A stretch of 64,000 nt of DNA, from NCBI RefSeq assembly GCF_016758195.1, contig NZ_QYAC01000004.1, forward strand, positions 342,283-406,282. Direction: 5' to 3'. The first letter of the stretch is position 1; each line of letters begins with the position of its first letter. Both the position numbers and the translations under genes were made by a program. Below, in pieces: positions 1 to 8,043 of the stretch. The DNA comes from Leucobacter chromiireducens subsp. solipictus. GTDB lineage: Bacteria; Actinomycetota; Actinomycetes; Actinomycetales; Microbacteriaceae. The notes under the pieces are model-generated. The model searched no databases, was not told where the DNA came from, and saw nothing but the letters and a program-made list of their open reading frames with translations.

Positions 1-376
1 ACGCGGCAATCGACTGAGAAGTCACGGCAGCTCGGCCAGTCACCTCGTTCGCTACCTCCACAAGCTCGCCAGCGGCGATCAGGGCAGCGATCTCCCCCAC
101 CTTGAGCCCAAGCCTCGCGGCGGCTTCCGCGGGCGTTACCGGGCCGATCTGCGCACCTTGAGGCGCACCCTGCTCTGCAGCCCACTTCATGTGCCGATGC
201 TGCAGAGCCCGTTCGTCCAGACCTGTCACAAAAGAAATCTCAGCCCATTTCATCTTCGATGAACGAGCTTCGGCGATCACGCGGTTCAGCAACTCAGTTG
301 CGGCGTCGAATTCCGCGCGCTTGATCTGCTCGTGGGTGATTGCGTCGCGCAGACGATCGCCGATGTCGTGGGTCAT
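1..376 (-). CDS. Hypothetical HTH-like protein (C-terminus off the left edge)
   Basis: An open reading frame starts at ATG 376 on the minus strand and runs off the left edge after 125 codons. The start reads MTHDIGDRLRDAITHEQ. It is followed by an alpha-helical region with KMKWAEISFVTGLDERALQHR, which resembles a helix-turn-helix, and a second segment (TPAEAAARLGLKVGEIAALIAAGELVEV) resembling an excisionase/MerR-type winged helix that reads a residue-to-value pattern. DNA binding is therefore likely but is inferred from pattern only. It is divergent from the gene at 1012 across the motif-rich 377-1011 region, so it could act on those repeats. An RCCGCGCATT copy lies 41 nt upstream. Confidence 0.55.
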   Translation of the reverse strand, partial: MTHDIGDRLRDAITHEQIKRAEFDAATELLNRVIAEARSSKMKWAEISFVTGLDERALQHRHMKWAAEQGAPQGAQIGPVTPAEAAARLGLKVGEIAALIAAGELVEVANEVTGRAAVTSQSIAA

Positions 377-417
377 GATCCGATCCTATCCAGGTGAGTT
401 GCATGATGTAACCAGTG

Positions 418-427
418 AATGCGCGGC
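418..427 (-). promoter_or_regulatory. RCCGCGCATT element, copy 1
   Basis: GCCGCGCATT on the minus strand, 41 nt before ATG 376. One of nine copies of an element-wide motif found in front of genes. Confidence 0.5.
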
Positions 428-439
428 GGTCGAAAATGG

Positions 440-975
440 TTTGTCCTGTTTTGAAAACAGGGAAAATACCTGATCAGAATAGTACTTTGCTCACGCGATC
501 GGAATTCTGTCCTACTCTGTCCTAGCATCAGGACAAGCTAAAACCCCTGTTCAGAGCGAAGTTTTGAGCGAAAATTCTCGATTTTGTCCTACTTTCAAAC
601 ACACACACTTCATGCGTGCGTGTGCGAGCGCGAGCGCGAGCCGTTTCGAGAGTGACAAATAGGGAGGGTCGCGCACGTAAGTGTATGGGTTTGAAAGTAG
701 GACAAAATAGGTGTTTTTAGAACAAAAGAAGAAGAAGAAGGGCCGTTTAGCCGCGGAATCATGCGGTTTTTGCTCCTCAAAAATTCTGTCCTAACCCCAG
801 GACAACGCAGGACAAACGGCACTTTTTTAGGACAAATGACCTCGTTTTGTCCTGATTTTGGCTGGAATTTGAGGTGAGCTGAGGCGAAGCTGCATCTGCG
901 AAGGCAAATGCAACTCCCGCACTTTCAGCGTCTGCGACTTGATTAAGGACTTGAGCCAGGACAAACCAGGACAGA
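440..975. repeat. Thirteen AGGACAA/TTGTCCT-type motifs in a 635-bp gene-free region
   Basis: The gene-free stretch 377-1011 holds repeated AGGACAA-type motifs. Forward copies start at 530, 699, 799, 809, 829, 958 and 968. Reverse copies (TTGTCCT or CTGTCCT) start at 440, 507, 517, 583, 786 and 846. Spacing is irregular, but several pairs are 10 bp apart (507/517, 799/809, 958/968), about one helical turn. An additional perfect palindrome with 8-bp arms, CCTGTTTT-g-AAAACAGG, lies at 445-461. The stretch is visibly more AT-rich than its surroundings. Such iterated sites suit a replication-initiator or repressor binding region; which one cannot be told from sequence. Confidence 0.7.
581..708. 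repeat. Long inverted repeat, 20-bp perfect arms extending to 28/30
   Basis: Positions 581-600 and 689-708 are exact reverse complements (20/20). Extending inward, 601-610 and 679-688 match at 8 of 10 positions, so the arms reach 28/30. Each arm contains one AGGACAA motif. The 68-nt loop includes short GCGAGC repeats near 623-641. It could be an extruded hairpin such as an origin or single-strand initiation site, or a paired operator. It is too far from a gene end to be an ordinary terminator. Confidence 0.7.
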
Positions 976-1011
976 ATCGCGACCTGATGAGCCCTCGCGT
1001 AGCATCAAATC

Positions 1012-2304
1012 ATGTCTGCACCTCCGCCCAAGCCCACTGCGGGCACTTCGCTTTTTCCAGTTTTTCTCACCGACTGGGAGTCGGGTCGTGAGTATTACAC
1101 GCCGGAACTCTATGGCGTTGACGAAGATTTCCACCCCGACTTGGAAGTCTCAGTGAATGGCAAACTCGCGATTAGTTGGGAGGAGTCTGGATACATCGGA
1201 ATCGGTATTAGGCGCGCCTTGAATGAAACCACCGTCGGTTCGCTCCGCATTGCGCTTCAGATGATGGTTGAGCGACGTGACGTTGATGAGAGGGTACTCC
1301 TCACTGACCACTCAGAACTGATCCCTGAAGAAGCCCGAGAAACAGACAGGCACGTCAGTCTCCTCTCGAAGGATGATCTTCTGATTGCCCAGGCATCTGC
1401 TTCATGCTCGTTGGAGCCGAACATCTCCCACTTGGACATGCTTTCTCTTGTATCTCCATTAGCTGCCGCCCACGGCGTGACTATTCATTCGCTCGGGCAG
1501 AGCTATTTCCTGGAAGAATATGACGGCGGGGATGTCTCCTACTGGAACGTAGATTCCTCGCAGCTCGGTTTTGAGGAGCACGACTACCTGCCTGAACCGG
1601 TCTTAACTGATTTCGACGGGGCATTTAGGCACGTTCGCTTATCTGCTCCTGATGAGATGCCTCTAAAGAACTTCCTGGATGTAGCGCACTCAATCTCGCT
1701 GCTCATGGGGGCGTTTACCGGCGGTCAACCAACGGCCGAGGGAGTCCTGCACCTCGTCAAGAACAATCGGGCTGACTTGCTGGTTGGCCTCCCTGAGTCC
1801 AACTGGTTCGAGATCAAAGAGGGGCTTTACCAGTTCACTCATCCCCAAGTTCCTGAAAAGACGAAGCTTGCGCAGAAAGTCGAGTTCGCTCAAGACGTCG
1901 CCTCGTTCGCAAACAGTGGCAAGTCCGCAGTGATCGTTCTGGGCATCAAAGAGGCCTCCGAGGATCTTCCAAACCTGTTGGCACCGCAGAAGGTTCCACC
2001 TCAATTTCGAAAGAGCGCTTTCGATGTGCTCGACGCGCGGGTGTACCCGCCACTCGAAGGCGTGCAGATCGAACTTTCGTCAACTCAGGGTCGGCAATTC
2101 GTGGCTGTCTATATTCCAGCTCAAGACGAGACCAAGCTGCCATTCCTCGTCCGTGGCACCGTTGTCGCAGACCTGTATGAGGACACATTCATCAGCATCC
2201 CGCGGCGACGTGGTGAAACGAAGATCTCGCAGTCGGTCGAAGAATTCCATTCTCAGGTTCAGGCTGGCAGAGCGTTCCTGCATTTCCAGGAGTCACGGCA
2301 GTAG
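1012..2304 (+). CDS. AlbA_2 (Schlafen-type) domain protein
   Basis: 430-aa protein. The C-terminal half (about residues 250-425) has the hallmarks of an AlbA_2/Schlafen-like putative DNA-binding domain: a WFEIKEG E-x-K element, QDVASFANSGKSAVIVLGI, a YPPLEGVQIEL segment, and VAVYIPAQDETKLPFLVRG leading to a small IPRRRGE tail. The N-terminal 250 residues are not recognised. AlbA_2 proteins bind nucleic acids and several are linked to phage defence or transcription control. A TAGCAT box at 1000-1005 lies 6 nt before the ATG, so a leaderless transcript is likely. The gene lies just right of the AGGACAA repeats and left of the ATPase/HEPN pair, which suggests a defence role (inference). Confidence 0.65.
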   Translation: MSAPPPKPTAGTSLFPVFLTDWESGREYYTPELYGVDEDFHPDLEVSVNGKLAISWEESGYIGIGIRRALNETTVGSLRIALQMMVERRDVDERVLLTDHSELIPEEARETDRHVSLLSKDDLLIAQASASCSLEPNISHLDMLSLVSPLAAAHGVTIHSLGQSYFLEEYDGGDVSYWNVDSSQLGFEEHDYLPEPVLTDFDGAFRHVRLSAPDEMPLKNFLDVAHSISLLMGAFTGGQPTAEGVLHLVKNNRADLLVGLPESNWFEIKEGLYQFTHPQVPEKTKLAQKVEFAQDVASFANSGKSAVIVLGIKEASEDLPNLLAPQKVPPQFRKSAFDVLDARVYPPLEGVQIELSSTQGRQFVAVYIPAQDETKLPFLVRGTVVADLYEDTFISIPRRRGETKISQSVEEFHSQVQAGRAFLHFQESRQ

Positions 2305-2316
2305 CCGCCAACACGA

Positions 2317-2358
2317 AAGGCGCCCCCGCCAGGCCACCTAGACCCGCCGGAGCGCCTT
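2317..2358. terminator. Possible bidirectional terminator
   Basis: AAGGCGC (2317-2323) pairs with GCGCCTT (2352-2358) between two convergent genes. The loop is long and there is no T-run, so the call is weak. Confidence 0.35.
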
Positions 2359-2375
2359 CCCGTCTCTAACTCGCG

Positions 2376-2939
2376 TCACTCCCCCGCGTGCGTCGCGACC
2401 AGCGCAGTGGCTTGCTCCAATAGCACCTGGCGCGCGATGCGCTCCGCACCTGCGAGAGCACCTTCGGGGTCGAGGCCTTGCCCAGCCAGTAACATCCGGA
2501 TAGCCATCTCACGAGACGAGATCTCCACCAATTGCTCGACGGGTTCACCAGCGTCGATCACAGCAGCCAAACTCTCAATCCGCATCGCAAGCGCTGCGTT
2601 AAGTTGCCCAACGCGCGGCGCTACTCGTGCACGGTTCAACGCATGCTCCGCAGCCTCGACACGCTCATCATGCTCCGCCGCAGCACGCCCCCACTCCGCG
2701 TCCGTGCGCCGCTCAACCACCTGCGACACCGCGGCACTCAACCGATCCCTGAGCTCTACCCACGCCTCCGCGAGCGACACACGCCCTTCGTCAGATTGAC
2801 GGGTCTGCCGGATGAGCAGCCCGCTCCACTCCGACACGAGCCACGCCGCGACCGGTGGTTCGGCTGAAGGGTCGTGCCACACGGAGGCGATGCTCTCGGC
2901 GGCTCGGGTGATGCGGGATTCGTAGATGTCTTCTGCCAT
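2376..2939 (-). CDS. Hypothetical alpha-helical protein
   Basis: 187 aa when started at ATG 2939 (MAEDIYESRITRAAES). A longer frame upstream to 2993 would read through the RCCGCGCATT element and is rejected. The protein is rich in Ala, Glu and Arg and predicted largely helical, with no recognised domain. A region of the form P-P-V-A-A-W-L-V-S-E-W-S-G-L-L resembles segments in the proteins at 7339-8043 and 8483-8899, so it may belong to a loose paralogous family on this element. It is convergent with the AlbA_2 gene. Confidence 0.6.
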   Translation of the reverse strand: MAEDIYESRITRAAESIASVWHDPSAEPPVAAWLVSEWSGLLIRQTRQSDEGRVSLAEAWVELRDRLSAAVSQVVERRTDAEWGRAAAEHDERVEAAEHALNRARVAPRVGQLNAALAMRIESLAAVIDAGEPVEQLVEISSREMAIRMLLAGQGLDPEGALAGAERIARQVLLEQATALVATHAGE

Positions 2940-2948
2940 GCAGTGAGC

Positions 2949-2958
2949 AATGCGCGGT
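2949..2958 (-). promoter_or_regulatory. RCCGCGCATT element, copy 2
   Basis: Exact ACCGCGCATT on the minus strand, ending 9 nt before ATG 2939. The extended match (ACCGCGCATTGCTCA) is shared with copy 7 at 29680. Confidence 0.6.
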
Positions 2959-3031
2959 GGGGGCAGAAACCAGACGCCACGCCACCTTGCCACCTCCCCA
3001 GATAGTCATTGCCTGCGCATAAGATCAGGGA

Positions 3032-4495
3032 ATGGCGCAAAAGAAGTTCCCACCTTTTGGACAACTTGAATTCGGAATGCTTGACGCAGCATCAGAGGCT
3101 GCTCACTCTCCTGAACTGCTGATTGGTGGCTATTACGATTGCAAATCCGCTGCCAAAGACATTTCAATGATGCGAGGTTGGGTTCTGGTCGGAGCCAAGG
3201 GCGCCGGAAAGAGCGCCGTGCTCGAGCATCTAGCGCTTCAATGGGCAGGTAGCCCGATGAACTTTATTTCCAGGTGGGCGCTAACAACGTTCCCAATTGC
3301 AGATGTGACGAAGCTACAGGTCGGGTCAACGCCTGGACCTTCTGCAACATGTGCCGCATGGCAGTTTCAGCTCCTACTAAAGGTTTTTGCCTCATTGATC
3401 GGTGACCAAGGCGCATCCTACGGCGGGCAAGTAACTACTTTCCACAGAGACTTAGTTCGACTAGGCCTGCTTGAGGGTGAAGATCTGCGAACCAAGTTCT
3501 TCGACTGGTCGAAAACGACGGTCCGGTTCCAAGTCCAAGGCATTGGAGCTGAGGGTGGTTTTGGCGATGCAGGGGCGACTGCTGTTCAACTTATCGAACT
3601 CTTGAAACGTGCAATTTCAGAAATCAGCACCGACTCTCAACATCTCCTTGCGGTTGATGGCTTAGATTCATTCTTCGCTTCTTCAGATGATCAGTGGAAC
3701 TCGTTTGGTGGACTCTTAGATGCCACCAATGAGGTAAACGTCTTTCTTCGTGGTACCAGCCTGCGAGCCACTGTATTGATAGCCGTTCGGGAAGACATGT
3801 TCACTTCTGCAGAAAGCTTTGACTCAGCAAAAATGGATGATCAAACCATTCGGTTGAGTTGGAGCCAAGATGACCAAGCGGAAGGCGAGTCGCTCTGGGG
3901 AATGATCTCGCAGAAGGCACGAGTGTCTGTCCGCAACCCCAACGACTGGCTCACCCTTGGGGACATCAGGAAGGCATATTTGAGCGAAATGGTGAATCGC
4001 CACCTATCGGTGGCCGACTATCTGCTTGGCTACACCCGCTACCTTCCACGGGACATGGTCGCTTTGATGAACGCTGTCAAAAAGGTTCATGGAGGAAGCG
4101 GTCAAGTGCGGGTCGAGCAGGCGCGTCGTGCGGTGCGAAGTTACTCCGAGGGGTACTTCTTGGCGGAGATCAAGAACAACCTCACAAAAGCCTTCACAAG
4201 TACGGGCGGCACAAAGACCAATGATTTCCTTGAAGAGCTCAGCACACTTGATTCCCCATACTTCACTAGCGCTGAACTTGAGGAATCGCTTGAGGGTGTA
4301 CTCACATCCACTGAAATACGTCAGTTGCTGCGCCAGCTTTACCGCGCCGGTGCAATTGGCGTTATCACTCGCAGGAACTCTGTCCAGCACACCAACTTTA
4401 GCTACCGGCGAGCCGCTGGTGGTGGCTTCAAATACAAAGGCAGGTTCCTCCTGCACAGGGCTCTGATTGAAGCATGGAACATCCCGAGAGCATGA
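3032..4495 (+). CDS. P-loop ATPase, Sll1717-like; probable defence protein
   Basis: 487-aa P-loop ATPase. The Walker A motif GAKGAGKSA lies at about residues 53-61, after a short N-terminal segment. A Walker B-like strand followed by acid residues is seen in QHLLAVDGLDSFF (about 207-219). A downstream RGTSLRATVLIAVREDMF stretch fits the sensor region, and the C-terminal third looks like winged-helix repeats (ELSTLDSPYFTSAELEESL). This layout matches the family annotated as P-loop ATPase, Sll1717 family. The start is supported by TAAGAT at 3020-3025, 6 nt before ATG, which suggests a leaderless message. Its stop overlaps the start of the HEPN-like gene by ATGA, so the two are translationally coupled and probably act together. 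An abortive-infection-type defence role is inferred. Confidence 0.7.
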   Translation: MAQKKFPPFGQLEFGMLDAASEAAHSPELLIGGYYDCKSAAKDISMMRGWVLVGAKGAGKSAVLEHLALQWAGSPMNFISRWALTTFPIADVTKLQVGSTPGPSATCAAWQFQLLLKVFASLIGDQGASYGGQVTTFHRDLVRLGLLEGEDLRTKFFDWSKTTVRFQVQGIGAEGGFGDAGATAVQLIELLKRAISEISTDSQHLLAVDGLDSFFASSDDQWNSFGGLLDATNEVNVFLRGTSLRATVLIAVREDMFTSAESFDSAKMDDQTIRLSWSQDDQAEGESLWGMISQKARVSVRNPNDWLTLGDIRKAYLSEMVNRHLSVADYLLGYTRYLPRDMVALMNAVKKVHGGSGQVRVEQARRAVRSYSEGYFLAEIKNNLTKAFTSTGGTKTNDFLEELSTLDSPYFTSAELEESLEGVLTSTEIRQLLRQLYRAGAIGVITRRNSVQHTNFSYRRAAGGGFKYKGRFLLHRALIEAWNIPRA

Positions 4496-5166
4496 CAAAC
4501 GATGGCGGCCCACCTCCCGAAGTGTTCGACACATTTCGCTCCCAACTTGAACCTGCCTACCGTCACATCGGCGTAGCTGCGGTATCTCATGCTGCATTCG
4601 AGGCGCGTATGAACCAGCTGCTGGAATCGCTCGATCCCGACGGCAAACCGCTCCCAACCGCTGATGGTCGGCCATATCTCCCACGCCGCAACATGGAGAT
4701 GTCGAAACGTCTTGAAACCTTGGTTGCCGCCAATTTGGTTACTGGGAACTTGCAAGCGCAGCTCATGCAGCTGCAAACCGCTGAGCGTGAACTCCGGAAC
4801 CTCCGGAACTCTGTCGTGCATTCATTTGTCTCCGACCCTGATCCGGCCGATCCCGCTGTTGTCTACTTTGAGGATGCTCGCACCGAGTTGGGACCCGACC
4901 GCGTTCGACGCAGCGTTCAGGAGCTATGGGAGGCCACAGTTCGGATCGCGGATGAAGCAGTGATCCTTGGAGCGATCGCTGGTGTGATCATCGACAGGAT
5001 CTTCGCAACGTTCGAAGAGGAGGCCGACACCGTTGCACCGGCGGTCGGCGTGAACTCTAGCGATCCAGACTTCGCAAGGAAGTTCCTCTCTTACGTCAAG
5101 GAAGGGCGATGGCTCGGATGGTCCAATGGCGGCGACGAACCGGATCCAGCTTGGTGGCGCTCCTAA
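4492..5166 (+). CDS. HEPN-like protein coupled to the ATPase
   Basis: 224 aa from ATG 4492, which overlaps the ATPase stop as ATGA; an in-frame ATG at 4474 is possible but would overlap by 22 nt. The middle contains RNLRNSVVHSFV, a match to the R-x4-6-H active-site motif of HEPN ribonucleases, within a helical bundle (QAQLMQLQTAERELRNLRN and EATVRIADEAVILGAIAGVI). HEPN proteins are common RNase toxins and defence effectors. A sensor ATPase paired with a HEPN effector is a plausible two-gene antiphage unit. The C-terminus is Trp-rich (DPAWWRS). The 3' end overlaps the convergent GIY-YIG gene by 4 bp. The HEPN call rests on the motif and helical character only. Confidence 0.6.
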   Translation: MTNDGGPPPEVFDTFRSQLEPAYRHIGVAAVSHAAFEARMNQLLESLDPDGKPLPTADGRPYLPRRNMEMSKRLETLVAANLVTGNLQAQLMQLQTAERELRNLRNSVVHSFVSDPDPADPAVVYFEDARTELGPDRVRRSVQELWEATVRIADEAVILGAIAGVIIDRIFATFEEEADTVAPAVGVNSSDPDFARKFLSYVKEGRWLGWSNGGDEPDPAWWRS

Positions 5167-6296
5167 CCCCGCACCGCCACTCCGGAGCTGCCGAGCAGCT
5201 CAAACAACTCCACTGGCTCCCTAGGCTGCGTCACTTCACGCACCAGCTCGCCAGCCTTTGCAACCGCGCGTTCCATCTTCTCGCGGCTGATCGACCGCCC
5301 CGTGGGCACCGCGAAGAGCTGCATGCGGCGATCTCCTGTTGTCACGCCTCCTGCAGCGACCACGTCGACGATCATGCCGCCAGCGTCGACCAGCACGAAC
5401 CCGCCGCGCTTCTCACGGTTTGCCACGCGCACCAGCTGGCCGACCGGGTCGTCGAAGTCCGGCTCCGGCACGACCGCGCGTTTCACTTTCGCGGGCACCA
5501 CCAAGCGCGGTGCGGGCTCTGGTGCGGCCGCGAGTTCGGCGCGGTACGCCGCCCACTCCTCGTCAGTAGCTGACAGATCCCGGGTCTTCATCCCACCGAG
5601 CGCCACAGCGAATGCGGCGGTCTGAAAGTCACCGCCAGATACCCGGTTCAGCGACAAGTCAGGATCGACCGAAGCGGCCATGCGTTGCTCCACGAGGTTG
5701 CGCTCGTACGGGTCATCGAGCGGGTCTCCGGTGACAGCGAAAACCCGCGTCGTATCCAGTGCCCGGAAGGCATCAATTGACAGGATCGACGACTCGGCAT
5801 CACCGAATATCAACCGATCAAGAGGCTTCGATTTCGACCAGTGCGCCCGTATCCGTTTCGTCACGTCCACGGATTGCCCGACATAGAGCTGCCGGTAGCC
5901 GTCGAGCACCATCACATAAATGCCCGGCTCGCCTGCGACCGTGCGCAGATCCGTAACCTCGCGAAGCTCAGGGTGTGCGGCGAGCAGCTTCGCGACCTCG
6001 TCATTGAAGCGCAGCTGGTTGAGACGGCGAAAGAACAACATGTTCAGGTCGAAGTTCCTGAGCGCTGCTTCGCGCTGGGACGCTACCCATTCAGGCGAGT
6101 ACTCGACGCACGTCTCAGGATCCACGAATAGCTCTGCCATACGCGCCGCCGTGATCTTCCCTTCGGACGCCATCTCCAAATACACCCACGGCTGCGTGGC
6201 CTTGGTCGAAGCCTGTACGAGGTACTCGCTGCGCACGAGCATGGGCGAGCGCTTGCTTGTCCTGACTGCTACGCCGAAATGCTGAATCGAACTCAC
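5163..6296 (-). CDS. GIY-YIG nuclease domain protein
   Basis: 377 aa from GTG 6296, chosen because it overlaps the upstream stop as GTGA; the open frame continues upstream to 6578 but that part is in another gene. A GIY-YIG fold is seen in the middle: GIYVMVLDGYRQLYVGQS, then an Arg in KRIRAHW, and a late Glu in DDPYERNLVEQ. The N-terminal part carries MASEGKITAARMAELFVDP and may bind DNA. The C-terminus (FVLVDAGGMIVDVVAAGG and a basic tail) is unrecognised. It is the last gene of a five-gene overlapping operon (8420 to 5163). Family knowledge: such nucleases occur in homing, repair and mobile-element biology. The substrate here is unknown. Confidence 0.7.
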   Translation of the reverse strand: MSSIQHFGVAVRTSKRSPMLVRSEYLVQASTKATQPWVYLEMASEGKITAARMAELFVDPETCVEYSPEWVASQREAALRNFDLNMLFFRRLNQLRFNDEVAKLLAAHPELREVTDLRTVAGEPGIYVMVLDGYRQLYVGQSVDVTKRIRAHWSKSKPLDRLIFGDAESSILSIDAFRALDTTRVFAVTGDPLDDPYERNLVEQRMAASVDPDLSLNRVSGGDFQTAAFAVALGGMKTRDLSATDEEWAAYRAELAAAPEPAPRLVVPAKVKRAVVPEPDFDDPVGQLVRVANREKRGGFVLVDAGGMIVDVVAAGGVTTGDRRMQLFAVPTGRSISREKMERAVAKAGELVREVTQPREPVELFELLGSSGVAVRG

Positions 6297-6490
6297 GCCG
6301 CCCGCACCTCCCCCACCATCCGCCCGCGACACAGTGGGCACTCGGCCACCGTAAGCTCCGCTCCCGGGGCGTCTTTGATCCTGCGCGGAGTCATCGCATT
6401 GAACACCGGCTCTTGACCAGCTTCGACCCGGTGCTCTTCTAGAAAGCCGCACCCGCCGCAGGTCATCGAGTAGGTCTGTGCGCCGGTCAC
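6293..6490 (-). CDS. Small zinc-ribbon protein
   Basis: 65 aa, GTG start at 6490 overlapping the preceding stop as GTGA. Two Cys knuckles, CGGC near the N-terminus and CPLC near the C-terminus, form a typical zinc ribbon. It sits between the membrane-anchored protein and the GIY-YIG protein, with overlapping ends on both sides, so it is part of the same translationally coupled operon. The function is not recognised; it may be a nucleic-acid or protein adaptor. Confidence 0.65.
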   Translation of the reverse strand: MTGAQTYSMTCGGCGFLEEHRVEAGQEPVFNAMTPRRIKDAPGAELTVAECPLCRGRMVGEVRAA

Positions 6491-7335
6491 TCCTGCTCGT
6501 CCTCCGAAAGCCGCAGCGCCTCATGAACACCGTGGGCTTCAAGCGGCAGATACTTACCGTCCACAATTCCGCCGCCACCGTAGACTCTCACGAGCTCAGC
6601 TACCAGCTCCGGATCAGCGGAAGCAGCGCCTGCTTCGATCTGCCGGTTCACATCGGCGATCATCGCCGGTGACTCAAGCGCTGCACGCAGTTTCTCGACT
6701 TCGAGGTAGTCGTCCGGGGCTTCGATCCGCGCGTTCTGCAGCTTCCGCAGACGTTCGGCAGCGTAGCCCACCGCCGTCATCATTTCGAGGTAGAGGATCA
6801 ACGCATCCTCATGGCTAAGTGTCTCAATCTCCTGGCGCACCGCGAGTTCGACTTCGGTCGAGGACGCAGTGGTGACCAGTTCCTGCTCCGTCTGCTGGGT
6901 GGCGAGCGCCGCGCTCTTCGGGCGGATCCGCGCCATGATGCGCTGCCGTTGCGTCTCAATCACCGGGGCGACCTTCTCACCCCACAGCCGCTTAACTACC
7001 GGTGCGCTCTTTATTACTCCGTAAGTGACCGCAGCAGAAGCGAGGGCAACCAACAGATATTTCGACGCATCGGAGTTAGTGGCGCCACCGCCGTCACCCT
7101 CAGGTGCTTCATCGCGTTCGTCATCGTCATCGTCGTCATCCTCGACGATCCTCAGATCCTCAACGAGTTTTGAGATCGTGCCATTGTCGCGCCGCGAGCC
7201 GCCGGCGCCGAGCGTCTCGTTTGTGATCGCGTTCCCGTCGAGATCGACTTTTGGCATCCACCCGAGTACCCACTGCCCGTCTTCAACTTCGCCCATATCT
7301 AGATCGTAGACGCCGCACAGACGAACTACTCGCAC
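6487..7335 (-). CDS. Hypothetical membrane-anchored protein with Asp run
   Basis: 282 aa from GTG 7335. It has an N-terminal globular part (VYDLDMGEVEDGQWVLGW), an acidic run VEDDDDDDDERDEAPEGD encoded by a TCG/TCA/TCC trinucleotide repeat, and one predicted transmembrane helix (YLLVALASAAVTYGVI). A long coiled helical region and an acidic C-terminus follow. The tract of trinucleotides could slip in length. No family is recognised. The gap to the upstream gene is 3 nt and the downstream gene overlaps, so it is co-transcribed in the 8420-5163 operon. Confidence 0.6.
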   Translation of the reverse strand: MRVVRLCGVYDLDMGEVEDGQWVLGWMPKVDLDGNAITNETLGAGGSRRDNGTISKLVEDLRIVEDDDDDDDERDEAPEGDGGGATNSDASKYLLVALASAAVTYGVIKSAPVVKRLWGEKVAPVIETQRQRIMARIRPKSAALATQQTEQELVTTASSTEVELAVRQEIETLSHEDALILYLEMMTAVGYAAERLRKLQNARIEAPDDYLEVEKLRAALESPAMIADVNRQIEAGAASADPELVAELVRVYGGGGIVDGKYLPLEAHGVHEALRLSEDEQE

Positions 7336-7338
7336 GGC

Positions 7339-8043
7339 TCAGACGTACCGCCACGACAGGAGCAGGCCGAGCCTCTGTTGCAGCGCCCGCACAATCACCC
7401 GCCACGCCTCTCGCCCGCCATACGGCTCATTCCCGTCAGCAGCCCGCGCCGCGTAGAGCGCGCCGACGCACTGATCCGCCGCCCGCCGTGCAGCGTGTTC
7501 GTGGCGTGCACGGTAGACGAAAGCGACATCGGCTGTCACCTGCCGCAGCGTCCGCAGCTCGTGCTCGCCAGCGCCGGCGCATTGCTGCTCGTACTTTTGG
7601 CGCTCGTCGCGCATTGCGAGCTTCCAATGCTCGAGCGTGAAATTCTCGTCACGCCAGCCGTCCGCGCGGTGCTCAGGGAACGGCTCCGCGGAATCATAGT
7701 CGGCGGCGGCATGTTCCTCCGTCCAAAGACGCAGGGCGTCTCGCTCCCATTCGATGTCGCCCGGGACTACCTCCGTCTGCACCCGCCGCCCGCGCAGTTC
7801 GGCCTTCGCGTCACGCTCGTCGGCGAGTACCCACGCTGTCGCACGCAGCTGGCCGCGGAGTTCAACTTGGCCACCGGCACCCCACCCTGCAAGCGTCTGC
7901 GACCAACCGGCGAGCAGCTCCTCAACCACTGCCGGCGGCTCTGCAACACCGCGAGCAGGCCAGCAGCGCGAGATCGAGATGGCGACCGACTCGAGGACGA
8001 TCTCCCGAAGGCCTTTAGACGGGATCATTTTGCCATCACTCAC
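7339..8043 (-). CDS. Hypothetical Trp/Arg-rich helical protein
   Basis: 234 aa from GTG 8043, overlapping the upstream stop as GTGA. The segment PAVVEELLAGWSQTLAGW...ALRLWTEEHAAADYD has a counterpart in the protein at 8483-8899 (PAAVQELARDWGDALAAW...DLRLWQVEHDREQDW), which suggests that the two are distant paralogues. It has no signal peptide, transmembrane segment or recognised motif. It is the second gene of the coupled operon that ends with the GIY-YIG gene. Confidence 0.6.
   Translation of the reverse strand: MSDGKMIPSKGLREIVLESVAISISRCWPARGVAEPPAVVEELLAGWSQTLAGWGAGGQVELRGQLRATAWVLADERDAKAELRGRRVQTEVVPGDIEWERDALRLWTEEHAAADYDSAEPFPEHRADGWRDENFTLEHWKLAMRDERQKYEQQCAGAGEHELRTLRQVTADVAFVYRARHEHAARRAADQCVGALYAARAADGNEPYGGREAWRVIVRALQQRLGLLLSWRYV

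Noticed and set aside
440..975. Could the AGGACAA repeats be a CRISPR array?
   Set aside because: The repeats are only 7-8 bp, in both orientations and irregularly spaced, with no uniform spacers or cas genes.
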